64,000 nucleotides of DNA from Serinus canaria (lineage: Eukaryota > Chordata > Aves > Passeriformes > Fringillidae): assembly GCF_022539315.1 (NCBI RefSeq), contig NC_066315.1, positions 46,543,174 to 46,607,173 of the forward strand, in the 5' to 3' direction. The notes beneath the pieces were generated by a model that was given only the letters and a program-made list of their open reading frames with translations, made no database searches and was not told where the DNA came from. Of this stretch, positions 49,607-61,799 are shown in pieces. Position 1 is the stretch's first letter. Every line of letters begins with the position of its first letter. The position numbers and the translations under genes were made by a program.

Positions 49607-51482
49607 GTGAGTTGAGTGGGGGTTGCAGTGTCTATTAAATTCTGTTGTGAAGAATAAATCAGATGAGTCATTCAGTAGTGAATGCTGTTGAATTGAATGG
49701 GAAGTATATTCAGTCATCTCCAAAACATCACCCTAGCAATATGTAAATGTAGGAAAAAGATTGGAGAAGTTCTGAAGCTCATATTTCCTTCAGATTTCTA
49801 TGCCTGTTCCTACTACTTAATTTTGTTCTGAATGCCATGTGTCTCTTTATTTTTATGGTATGTTGTACAAGTTCAAGTCATTAAAAAGTCTAGTTAGGAC
49901 TGCCCTTCTGGACCTCAGCACCAAAGAGATCAAGTTCAGCTGGAAAGATCCAGGCATTTATATTACTTGACAACTTGTGAGGTAAAAGGGGATATATTCA
50001 GCATCAATTTTTTTATCTGTGAGAATGGTAGTGCTCTGACACAATCCTAGTGGAATTGGTGGAATTACAGCAGGTTCCCAGCCCTGATTAAGAAAGAGAT
50101 GATCCATAGTGCCAGTCTTAATTAGTGAGGGTCTCTTTTAATATGCTGCTTCTAATTGCTAAGGTAAAACTTCCTACCTAGGATTTCAACGGTGAAAATT
50201 ATTTTTTATTCCTTTTTTCCCCCCTCTCCATGTTAGACTCCTAAAATGCTCTTGAAAAAAATCACAAGGGATGAGAAAAATATTTTAACAACTTTCTCTT
50301 TATCTCCTGTCTTCTTTTCTCAGTTAGGGCTGTAAATCTGAACAATGTCATGGGAGCAGTATTTTATAATGGTAAAAGTGACAATTAATTCCATGATTAA
50401 AAAGTCCCCAGGCAGAAAAATGCTCGTTAATAGGAGAGATTGAGTAAATTACAATAATTAGGGAACCAAGGATAGTCATGCATGCTCATCCATAGCTAAA
50501 GGAAACCATTCTGTAGCTGAGGGCTTCTCATTAGACTTGCTCTTGAGTGTCTGCCGGATGCCTGGCTCTGGCACATGCAGCATGAACTTTGCAAGGAGAC
50601 TCACTGATTTCACATCAATTACTAGCTGTTGATAGGCATGGAAATATTTTGACTCTAGAGACAAGTGACAGCTGGTGCAGCTGTAGGAAAGGAAGGAGAA
50701 AGCACCTGCTCTGATGATTACAGTGCAGGGAAGACAGGGCTTCCTGCCAGCAATTTCAGCACTCTGTAAAACCCACATGTGGAAGGTGCTGCTGATACCT
50801 GTTGACTGCTGGCTGTCCTCCCCCAGCTCTGCCCTTGTTGTGGCTGCATCCTTGCCCACTCCAGCAAGCCAAGCATCATCGTCTTCCTCTTTACAATGCT
50901 GTAGTTAAGCATCTAAAACAATTTAGGTTTCAGTTTGGAACAGGCTGAATGAATTTGAAAAACAGAGTTCAGTGTTCAAAATGCGGCTTACAAATAGGAT
51001 TTGGATTTTCAAACACACTGTAGCCTGTGGCTGGCTGTGAAGGCAGGGTGGGTGAGCGGTCACTACACAGGTTGAGGCCAGAGCCTGTGTGCAGACATAG
51101 CACACAAGCTATTTCTGCTTGGAAAAGGCAGGTGTAACCTACCTTAGCAAAGCAGTCATAGGAAAACATGATCTAAACTGATAAAAGGAGACTAGGGAGT
51201 GACACCCCGTAACTGTGTTGATGACTTTTTAATGATTTTACCTAATGACAGCTGCCAGGGTATCTCACATGCTGCTCAAATTACATGAGCATGTGCTGGT
51301 GTCTTCTTTTCCTCCTGAGCTGCAAAAAGATGGCCAGTACCCCCCCCAGGTAGTGTCTGTGTTATACTGTGGTGGCAACATGACAAAAGTAAAATAATGT
51401 GCATTAGAGTATTTCAGTGCCAGAACGGCTGAGCTGTGAATGCTTCTCTTCCAGAAAAATTTGCACTTCTGTCTGTTCCTCT

Positions 51483-51510
51483 GCTTAACAACTAAACCTT
51501 GTTGTTAAGC
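51483..51510. repeat. Perfect 10-bp inverted repeat with an 8-nt loop
   Basis: GCTTAACAAC (51483-51492) and GTTGTTAAGC (51501-51510) are exact reverse complements separated by TAAACCTT. It lies in NPSR1 intron 1 and matches no known element end. Confidence 0.9.
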
Positions 51511-54500
51511 CTAAACAGAAACCTGAACAGTTTCAGATTAGAGAATCTTTTGCCAGTTCAGGTTTTGTTGTCTTTTGGGGGGGAAGGTTGAAGGGAATTT
51601 TATTGGTTTATTTTATCTCAAAAATTGAATATTTCCTCCACTTAGAGGAATTTAGATTTTCTTCTGGTAGTCATTATTACAGAAGGGCCAGCTGCTTATC
51701 AAAGCTTTGCTAATGAAGTCTAATTTGGGGCCATGTGGGCTAACTAAACTGACTCTTGGCATACAGAATGGCAGCTTTTGGGACAGGACTGGGTGTATCC
51801 AGGACAATGCATCACTCAGCATTCAAGATGAGCTGGTGCTTTTCATGGCAAAGGCACTGCCTCATTCCCACTGCCATCTAGGTCTCGCTGCTGTGTTATG
51901 ACAAATTGTCCCTGAAAACCCAGATCATCTTTCTTCTTGGGTGCCTTCCTGTGGGGTATCCAGGTAGGTTACTGACTTAAACTACAAGGAATTCTGCTGG
52001 CTGTTTCAGCACCTAATTCAGAACAGATATGCAAATTGGTATTAATTACAGCTCCAAGCTCCCAAGCCAAAGGAGAGTTCATTACAATCCTTTACAATCT
52101 TCTTCATATGTGTTCAATCCATGTGTAAAAGGGCTCTAAATATCAATAGCACCTGCCAAATAGAGTAGTCCAGAAAGAGCAGAAATCATCTAAATACCTG
52201 TAACTTTAGGACCTTCTTAACTCTGCAAACCTGACCGAGTACAAGCCAGAAACCTGCCTGGAGAAAAGGTGGAATCTCAGAATAGGTTTGGCCCGATTTT
52301 GCACAAGGTTTGGGAGGCTTTGTCAAGGTTGGAGGAAGCATCTCCTCCTGCCAGATACTAAACAGCCCAGAAGTTTTCACAATGGTAGGATCATGTGCTT
52401 GTCCTCAGAAAGATTGGGTAGGGATCATCTCTGTTTTAAGAGCTCTGCTGAGAAAGAAGATGCCCTGCTTTTACGCAGGAAAGTAAAGGTTAGAGTGCTC
52501 AAAAAGAGAAAAAAGCAGCAACTGTGTGTTTTCTCAGCGGGACTGTGTTCCCACCATCATATCCTACCTCCCAGCAGAGATGGGAATCCATCAAGTAGTA
52601 CTTTTTTTTCCTGCTGTGTAGAGTCTCCACCTGTACAGCCGGACACAAAGGTTTTGTTGTTTACATCCAAGGTTGCTGGGAACCCCAGTGTCCCCCCCTT
52701 GCCAAGTGGGAGCCCCAATCACTGGTCCAAATGTTGACACACTCCTGCCTCTCCTCCATGACCCCTGGTCCCTGTGCCATGCAGCAATAGCCCAGCAGTG
52801 ACACTGAGTTGTTACAGCGTTCAGGAGGAACTGTGTGCCTATCAAAACCATCACAAATTATTTTAAATGTATGAATTTGACTGTACTCCCCCAACATTGC
52901 AGCATTCCCTGTACCTGCATGTTTTAGCCCATGTAGCTCAGATATTAAACAGGACAGGACAACCTAGCACAAGCAAGCACTACTCTAAGAACATGGGCTG
53001 CTTATTCCTGGAGCTAATGCTCTTTACAAGGCTTGGGGTTTTTAGCATCACCAGCAAAGAGCTGAGGAGACCGACATGCTGAGAGGTTTTGTGGGACTGC
53101 CCAGTTACATGGATTTGGCTCCAGGTGTTCTCAGAAACTGCTGAAGTCACAGTCTAATGTCCCTATCCCTTCATCCAAATGTAGGAGTCGCTTTATCTCT
53201 TAAAAGTATTTGCTTATGCTATTGCTCACTCTGATTTTCAAGCAAATATCACAGAGCATCCCATCATTGAATACATAATAGGAAAATAATAATGGGTGCT
53301 GTCAAATTTCTGGAGTAATCTCTGCAAATGCAATCACACATTTTAGAAAATAGACATATCAAATAATTCAGAGGTAACTTTGCAATCTTTCAGTGGGGGA
53401 AAGGAGGAGGATTAAGTTTACAAATAAGGTGTCAGAGACTCCTGAACACAGCCTCTGCAATATGCTGTAATGACTATTGCTATTCCTGAGATGAGAATGA
53501 TCTCCTTGGGAGACTGCTGCTGCAGTGCTGTTGGCCAGGCTGGCCTCATCCAGTGGCTTAAACACAGCACAGAAGGGCCTGGCAGTATGACAGCCCAACA
53601 GGGAGCAACTCTGAGCCAGCTGATTTGGGCTGTTCTACACTAGCAAACCTCATACTATTGTCCCTGTGCTCCACACAGGCACATGTGTGTTTGCACCTGT
53701 CTGCATCTCCTACATAAATGTGCCTAGAAAATATAATTTTTTTTACATTTTTTTGAGATATTTAAATTTTACCGATTAGGCAGACGTAATAATTTTAAGT
53801 GATTAAGAAAAACAACACTTTGGAGTTTTAATTAGGGATGTCAAAAATCATAAGATTATGAATAGACCTTTGAGTAGTCTAATATTATCTTTCTACATTG
53901 AAAATATTCTACAAAAAAAGACATGTACACCATTAAGAATTAATGTTTCCTGATGACATTTAAATCAGGAATATCTGTCTAATTCTGTGGAATTTTCCTA
54001 GAGTGCAATGGGTAAAACATCCAGCAATAACTGAGCAGTACTGCCCCATTTATTATCTGTCTTGTACCAAATCACAACAGAATGGCAAATAAGAACTATT
54101 TGGTGATAGAACTGATTTGAATTAATCACATTTGTTACTGACTGTCACCACCACACCTATAGAGAATTTTGGGACAGAGTGGAGGCTTGTTCAGCTGCTG
54201 AGGTTGGAAAGATCATTGCAATGATCATGCATAAGATTGTGTGCACTGAAGGGACCCTGCTCATCCATGGTGATGAAGTCAGAGCTAAGAAATAGGGTTT
54301 AAAACCTAAAACCTAGGTTTAAAAAAAACAGAGGTTCACAAAAAACCCCAAACAATTACTAGATTTCAAAAAGATGAGAAAGTTATCTTGATAACAAAAT
54401 TGCCCCTTTCCATGAGGAACTGTCCAGATTTAGTGAACAGTGAATTTAGTAAATATCTCAGCTTGTCTGTTTCCCTAAGTCAAAAAGGAAGAAAATATTG

Positions 54501-56211
54501 TACATCTTTCCCCTGTGTAACACATAAATATAACATATGAGTGGAACACCATATCGACACAAACTCATACAAAACTGCATCTCAAGTTCAACAAAACAGA
54601 AAAAATCAACTTGTGTTCCTTCCAGCTGTGTGCTTTTTCCAGCGATAAGGACTCCTTGGGAAGTGACTGTAGCCAGCATATTTGATGTACTGGTGAAGGT
54701 TTCATGCAGCAGTGCATCCCAGCTTTGCCAGAATGTTCCATAACCTTGGGCTGGGAGGATAACCCAACTAATCAGTTAGAAGGCAGCCTCTGCACAGGGG
54801 ATAGGAGGCCTATCAAGCACAACCAGTAGCATTTAAATGAGAAAGCAGCAGTCCCAGAGTCAAACCTGAGGCTGAACTGGTGTTTATGCACTTTGAATCA
54901 GGCTCCATTCCAGGCCACACTAATTAAAAAAAACCCAGAAAACTCCCAGAGGGCTTGTTGCCTGCTGAAATGTGTTTCTCTCAAATTCAATCATAATGGA
55001 AGCACTTTCAATGACAAAATACAAAACTTAGCTTTGAACTTTCTTTTCTCCCAGTCTTTCTTACCTTCACATGAGTTTTCTCTGGGTTTTTAAGTGTCAA
55101 TCAAAATGTTTTCCCAAAATTTTCAGGAATATCTTGTGTGAAATCTGAGTAGAAACATCTTCTCAGTTTTGCCTTGCTGGATGGAGAATCTTCTTTCGAA
55201 ACATATTTGTATTACAGGGGTGGACAACACAACTTCTTGCTGCTTGTGACAGCTATGGCTGAAGATTCCAGTGACCTTCCAGTTTTATGTTTCTTTCTTA
55301 TTAAGACAAAGCCTATCAGCAAACAAATCAAGATGTTTTCAGCCTTTTTTCCCAGCTTTTTTTTCTTCAGCATTAGGAGATGACATGAATTAGTCATCTG
55401 AATCTTCACGTTCAGATCATTAGCATTTGCTGTGTGAAGCTTAGTTCTAGCCCAAGTATCCTGTTTGTTGTGTCTCTTCTTGTAAGATATTTGGTGCCCC
55501 CTACTTTTTTTCCTTCTTGACAGTTAGAAATGTTGTCTACAATTAAAGTATACACAATGTACCTACAGCTTTTCTTTAAGGAGATTGCTTTTATGTTGTG
55601 GGTTTTTTCAAACCCAACTTGTGTAGAAAGTTTCAGCACGGGAAAAAATATGGATGTTTCCTTGGAATTTTAACCAAGCTTATTATTTTTTTTGTGTGTA
55701 TTAAAGAACCTTGATCTTGTAGGTGGTGAGCAAAACCATAGTCATGACGCCTTCAGTGGCATCACACGTCATTTCTGGAAGCCCAAAGTTTAAGCTGATA
55801 ACACCTGGCAGAAATTCTTCATCTCAGGACTTCAAGTAAATATATGGAAAAGGACTCTCAAAGTCCTTCTTAAGATAATTATGTTTTTGCCATTTCCATG
55901 CCAGTAGCCTTTACAGCCATACTCATTAGTTGCAGAGCAAATTTTAATTTATGTAAAGATTCCCAGAAAGATCTGAGCTGTTGTTTCTTTGATACAATAA
56001 ATAATATACAACCTGTGCAAAGCACTAATCTGATTATGTCTAAGTATCTTCTAGTTTTAAGAATATTTGTTTAGGAAATAGGTATATGCATACTTGTGTG
56101 TGTGCATAATAATTGAATTAGAGAAGGACTTCTGGAGGTAGCCTGAACGAACCACTTGAAAGCAAATCCAAATTATGCCAGATTTTTCAAGGCAGTGTCT
56201 ATTTAAATTCT

Positions 56212-56455
56212 GATTATCTCTAGGGATGGAAATCTCACAACCTTTCTGGGTTCCCATCCTGGTGCTTGCCAACGCTCATGAAGAAACTTTCCTCATAGTG
56301 TCATACCAAGATGTCTCATGTTGCAACCCTTGTTTGTGGACTCTTGCCCTTTCATGGTGCACATCTGAGAAGAATCTGGCTCCATCTTCTCTGCACCCTC
56401 CTGCCAAATAATTGTAGGCAGCACTTCAACCTCAGAAGGCTCCTCTAGGATTTCT
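56212..56455 (-). mobile_element. CR1 LINE fragment, antisense, in NPSR1 intron 1
   Basis: It follows the reverse complement of a CR1 subfamily: 'gggatggaaatctcacaacctttctggg', then 'gaagaaactttcc', 'tgttgcaacccttgt', 'cctttcatggtgcacatctgagaagaatctggctccatcttctctgcaccc'. The extreme 3' tail is missing or unrecognisable, and so is the 5' part. It is inserted against the direction of NPSR1. Confidence 0.85.
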
Positions 56456-56721
56456 GCTGTGTAGGAATCTGTCAGTATGGAAAAGAGGTGTTTTATTATT
56501 TTTGCTTTGTTTGCTTATTTAAAAATCCAGTGAATTGTATCAGAGGTTTAGCCAGTACCTTTAAAACTCCCTAATTAGGTTAATGGATGTATTTCTTTTA
56601 TTCCCTTCAGTGTTGCAGTCCAAAGTGCAATTTGCCTTAGAGATAAGCTGATTAAAAATCCCTGACAGAAATCAGTCAAACTGCATGGCACCTGTTTGCC
56701 TCTAGAAAATTAATTCTGCTG

Positions 56722-56843
56722 AGTTTTGGTGGGTTTTGGGGTTGGTTTTTTTGTTTGTTTGTTTGTTTGTTTGTTTGTTTTTTGTGGGTTTTTTGGGGGG
56801 GTTTTTATCATTGTTTGGTTTTTTTGGTTTTGGTTTTTTTTTT
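56722..56843 (+). repeat. T/G-rich tract with (TTTG)n core
   Basis: About 120 bp of T and G on the + strand, with about eight consecutive GTTT units and several G-runs, one of seven G. It lies 270 bp after the CR1 fragment in NPSR1 intron 1. The G-runs on the transcribed RNA could form a G-rich structure. Confidence 0.95.
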
Positions 56844-59800
56844 AAGGGCCTTAAGTTTCCATCCTAAATGGGAGATGTTAAAATAGCAAAAACGTCCTGA
56901 ACATTTTCAGTTTTCAATGTTCAAGATTTCAGATCTTCTACAGTAGGATAAAAAAAATTGCTAATCTAGACTGCTCCATTTTTCTACATGGTCTGCAATT
57001 AATGTGATTATTTTAGAGAATGAGAAAAGATTTTTCTCTTTTTTTCTCTCCTTCAAGAAAGTGCAATGCAATCTACTAGTGGTGAACTTGACCAAAAGCA
57101 TGACAGTTACCCAATTTAACAAGGGGATTTATATATTCTTCTTATGTGTTAAGAGCACTCTTGCAAAATTGCTTGGCTTGCTTCATGATTACAGCTCTCT
57201 TACAATCTCAATTGCTGCTACACTAACCCCATAGTTTTTAAAATATACCAAAGGCAAGATCATTTGTGTATTCCCAGAGTTTATCAACTGTCAAGAAAAA
57301 GCTGTTCAGAGACTTAAGCTGCTACTGGCTTGTGATATGAGGGATCATGCTTCTTCACCCAGGAGACCAAGAAGATGGTGCAGAAAGACACCAGGTCAGA
57401 AGGACCAAGAAGTTACCACAGGCCTGCTATCCTCATATTAAGAGGCCAGTCAGCCACTCAAGTCGTGGAGTTTCTCTCCTTCTCTTATTCTCTTTGCTAA
57501 TTTCTCACCTGAAACCTATTTTTTTTCCAGGTTGTTTCCCCAACAGCTTCAGCAGCTAGAGCTAAATTGTTTTAGATTGGGCCCCCGTTCAGGCATAAAT
57601 AATCGTTGTCCATTGCTAGTTGAACTTCCCTTTCTATTAGGCAACTTCTGTAATATCAGACAAAGGCTTTTGCACCTCAAGACATGAGGAACAGCACCTC
57701 CACTGGAATGGGCTGTCAGGGATATCCCCATTCCACGGTCACAGCTGGTGCTCCCCAGCAAGAGGGATACAAATCCTGAGGGAAGACTGAGCAAGGAGGT
57801 TGGTTGGGGAACACTGGAAGGAGGGATGGCATTGCGGTACCAAAATGCCACCCAACATCTCCAAAAGTATTTAACTATGGTCTTGATTAAAGAGGTTTGC
57901 AGGGGTTATCTCTGCCTCAAATATAAAACAGAATATACCTCTTGTTAGACTTATTCCAGCCTCTGGATTCAGAAATTTTATCAGAGAAAGAAAATGACAA
58001 GCCTTTTTTTAGCCAAAGAAAAGTGCACTCAATCTTCAGACAGGTTTTCTGGCTTACATTTCACCCATGAAGAGGCATTTTCTTTATTGACTAAACCTGG
58101 TTTTAATCTTGGAGCAACATAGCAAAACCCAAAAATGCTCTCTGGATGTTGAGCACTTCCGTGCTCCAAACACAGCAGCCTGGTGGAACAGCAGCATGTG
58201 CAATGGTTCGAATCAAACCAAGGAAGTCCTCTTGACTTTCATTTGTTGGTGACCTTAATAATGTCAACAGCATCTCTAGCTTTTCTAACCTGAAATAACT
58301 GCTGTATGACACTAGTCTCTCACAACACTCTCATCTAGTGTAATTATCAATGCCCATTTCAAAAGAAGCCCTTGTCTTGGGGAGGTTTGGGAGATATTAT
58401 TATCTTCCTTTTTATCAGAATGCTTCTGATGTCTGCACAACATATTATTGAGGTATGTTTTGTAAGTTAACTTGTTCAGGACTGTTATTAAGAAATGATT
58501 TTTGTTTGATGAACAAGACATGAAACTAAACACTTCTATGTCTAAACAATCTGAAGATGATGAATAAAACTAAGGAAAATTCATCTGAAGTGACATTCAA
58601 AGATCCATCAGCTATCTCTCTAATCTAATAACTATTTTTAAGGGCTTCACAGATGTCTTCAATGGCTCAATCAGTCTCTATCTATGATATATTTTAAAGC
58701 CTTCTTTTTATTTTTAAATTTTCATCCTGAATTCTGTACTGCAGTTTTGATTTTTTTGTCCAGTCCACAGTAGATCTAAAAAAGAGATTAGTCTTTTACC
58801 TTTTTACATAGTCTTTTTGTGTCCTCAAGGCTATGTTCATCTTTTCCTGCAGTTGGCTTTTCCTGGATTTAGCAGCTTGATTCATTCAGTCGTTTTGCCT
58901 GACTACATCCTTTATGTCAACTCATTTGTGTTTCTCTCTTGAAGTACCCAGGACTGGGTATGGCCCAGTGGAAAGATCAGAGCAGAGGCACATGAGCCTG
59001 GTGTTGATTCCAAAGTGGTGGTGGCTGTTGCTTGCATGGTAGGGTAATGCCATGATATTCTGGGCACTTTGCATGTGTGTTGTGTGTGAGGATTGATGTT
59101 TGGAAGGCTGGTCCGACCAAGTGTGATTGCACTCACTACACTGCAGTCCTGCACTTCTCTTTGTTGGACAGCATGTTGCTTTTTTCCCAGAACACGTTTC
59201 CAATTCATGAAGATAATTTTGAATTCCAGTCCTAGCCTCTGCAAAGGCCTTTATCACAGTGGGCATCCCATTAATAACCATGGAAGTTTTCAATCTGCAA
59301 GTTAACAGAGACTGAGAGAGGCTGCAGTGATTTAAGTTGCCTATTGTTATGGCTCCTTAATCCTCAGGAATGAGATCTTTTCTCTTTTTGTCAGAATGGC
59401 AGCTCGCACAAATAGATTAATAGAAATTTTGGCTTTTTTTCTTTGCCTACGCCTCTTCCAGACTTGCCTCTATTTTCAGTGTTTGCATTTTTAAGTTATC
59501 TTTGCAGTCTGGTTCAATGTCTGGAGTCTAACATTGTTTAATTGTTAGGCATTGCTTTTAAATTGGCAGAAGGGATGGGATTTAATCCGACCATTTGTAC
59601 TGTGCTCTTATCCTTCTAACACAGACTCTGATGCTCCATAGCTTTTTCTTCTGTGGGAATCATAAGAAGGTTTGAGTGTCAGATCCTTCTTCTGTTCCTA
59701 TCTATATCAGTATAATACAGGAATATATTTCCTTTTAAGAAAATGCTCTTCTGATTTTATACCAAGGAAAATGGGAACAAGTCTAGTCCCTTAGTTTTCT

Positions 59801-61666
59801 TCATGTGAGAAATATGTTTTCTGAAATGGAAAAGCCAAAACAAACCCTGAGGAGAAATCATTGATTTCAAGGACAAAAGTGATGTGAAATCTTATCTTTT
59901 ATGATTTTATTGTCTTCCAAAAAGACATTTCCTTCCAATTCCTGTACTAAGAAAAGCATCCCCGTAAAGATAGTTTCCACCATATCCCTGCCACACATTT
60001 TTAAGGAAATTTGTCTCCAAGAAATTCCAGAGATTTGCAGGTACCCCAAAAAGATGGATTTTTTTTTTTTTTTTTAATCTAAAAGCTAAGTATCTAGCCC
60101 ACACAGGTTATCTCATCTAGGTCACTCTATATTCAGTGGAGACAACCCATCCCAAGGTAGGTGAGATGAGTGGTGACTCATCTCTGAGACACTGCTATTA
60201 CCTAGACAATACTAAGACAATTTAGAATATTTGTGCCTCTTTAGAACTTTAAAGTTAGGTGAGATGACATGAATTGTAGATTATGTTGGTGAAAATCATC
60301 ATGCTGGGAAAAGTGAAATCCTCTCTATGCAGCCTTCATTGTTTGCTTAAACTAATCTCTGGGCTCAGGCACAGGGTGCAACATCAAATTGCTCCTCATC
60401 AAGTCTTGCTTTCCTTACATGACCCTGTGATCCACAAGGTAGTGTGGTTCCCTACCTGGAGCAATGCTGAGGCTGGTTCCCAGGAGAGGCTGCTCAGTGG
60501 GGGCAGCCCGCTGGGAGGGACAAGGAGGGACAATGGCTGCTGGCCAGGAGTGGGGCTAGTGCTGAGAAGGGACTAAGGCTAATTATAAAGCAGGAACTCC
60601 AAGTCGCTGCTCCATTCCTTTCATTTCACCTTCCCCCCACCCATGCTCACAGTGAGCTATTTTCTTTGCAAGCAGAAGGAGCTCTGGTTTCTGCTCACCA
60701 TAGTGGCTTACAAATGCTTTTAATGAGTGCTCTCCCTGGCTTCTGCTCTACTATCAGCCTAGTCATGTAGCTGGGGTCTTACTGACAGCATCCTTCCCCC
60801 AGCCTGCTGAGGCCACATCTGTAGGGCCAGCATGGGGCACCCCTCCTCAGCTGCAGCCCTTACCTGCCTTCTCTATCTTCCCCTAACTCCCATGTTGTGG
60901 GTTTGCTGTCTTGAATGGAAAGATCCCAAACGACTGCATTGGCAAAACCTGAAACATTTGCTAGGATGTAAAGATTGGTTGTGCACTCACCAAACAAACA
61001 AACGTGGACACACATACAGTGTTGATCCTGTAGCCAGAGCATCCTGATCCTTTGAGAGCACCAAAAGCTTTCTTACCTTGTTTTCTTTGTACACACACCA
61101 CTAGGGGACGTTTTGTCATCACGTTTCAGTCTCTACACAAGTATACTTTTCTTTAGTGGGTCATGCTTCCTTTTCAGTCTTGGTGCACATCTAGATCATG
61201 GAGTGGATGTCTGAATTTCATTAGGGCTTGTGAATGACCCAGACTCACTGAAGTTGGGGAAGAGAGAAGTATTTATTTCCTCCACTTCTCCAAAGGAGCC
61301 CATCTATCAACATTCCTTATGAAGTGAGGCAGCTGGTTATTTCACAGCTTGCTGGAGCAGCACAAGAAAGCTGAGAGCTGACTCTCGTTTTAGCACTAAG
61401 TGCAGAATACAGACACTGCTAGTGGTTTTGTGAAGAGAGAAGTAATATACAGCCACTGCAAACCAAACTGAAATGAACATCACCAGCAGTGATGCATGTT
61501 AAGTATTTTCTGAAAAACAGCAAAAATGTCTTTTAGACTAAATAGTTGAAATCAATTGGCAAAACTCAAATTTCACCCCTGTTTTCCACTCTCATCTCAT
61601 TTTTCTGAGGATAAGTGACTGTCCATCCACCCATCAGTATGTTTTTTTCCTTTCCTTCCATTGCAG

Positions 61667-61799
61667 ACAGAGCAGCTGGTGACTCTTTGGATTCTCTTTA
61701 TTGTCACAATTGCTGGAAATGCCATCGTGCTCTTCTCTACCTGGAGGAGGAAGCGGAAATCTCGAATGACCTACTTTGTTACTCAGCTGGCAATCACAG
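61667..61799 (+). CDS. NPSR1: Neuropeptide S receptor, coding exon 2 (TM1 and loop 1)
   Basis: The exon encodes 44 residues plus one base, following directly from exon 1 in phase 0 (residues 50-93). It starts TEQLVTLWILFIVTIAGNAI, the first transmembrane helix with the class A GN motif (Asn at the 1.50 position). The basic first intracellular loop WRRKRKSRMT and the start of TM2 (YFVTQLAIT) follow. This matches the vertebrate NPSR1 pattern closely. It ends CAG|GTAGTG with one base of the next codon, which would encode the Asp expected before the family's SFTGL segment. That exon is not in the window. Without splicing, translation would run into the intron and stop at 61871. No frameshift or stop is present in the exon. 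Confidence 0.96.

Larger units (their letters stand above)
49121..61666 (+). other. NPSR1: NPSR1 intron 1, about 12.5 kb
   Basis: The intron begins GTATTA and ends with TTTTTTTCCTTTCCTTCCATTGCAG, a strong pyrimidine tract and acceptor. Inside are a (TTTG)n run (49571), a short inverted repeat (51483), an antisense CR1 fragment (56212), a T/G-rich tract (56722) and a 17-nt T-run (60059). No other exon is recognised. The open frames in it have no domains. In human an antisense lncRNA overlaps NPSR1; the sequence alone cannot show whether one exists here. Confidence 0.9.

Noticed and set aside
52926..52970. Phrase resembling an internal CR1 segment (atattaaacaggacaggac)
   Set aside because: The match is too short and the flanks do not continue the CR1 consensus.
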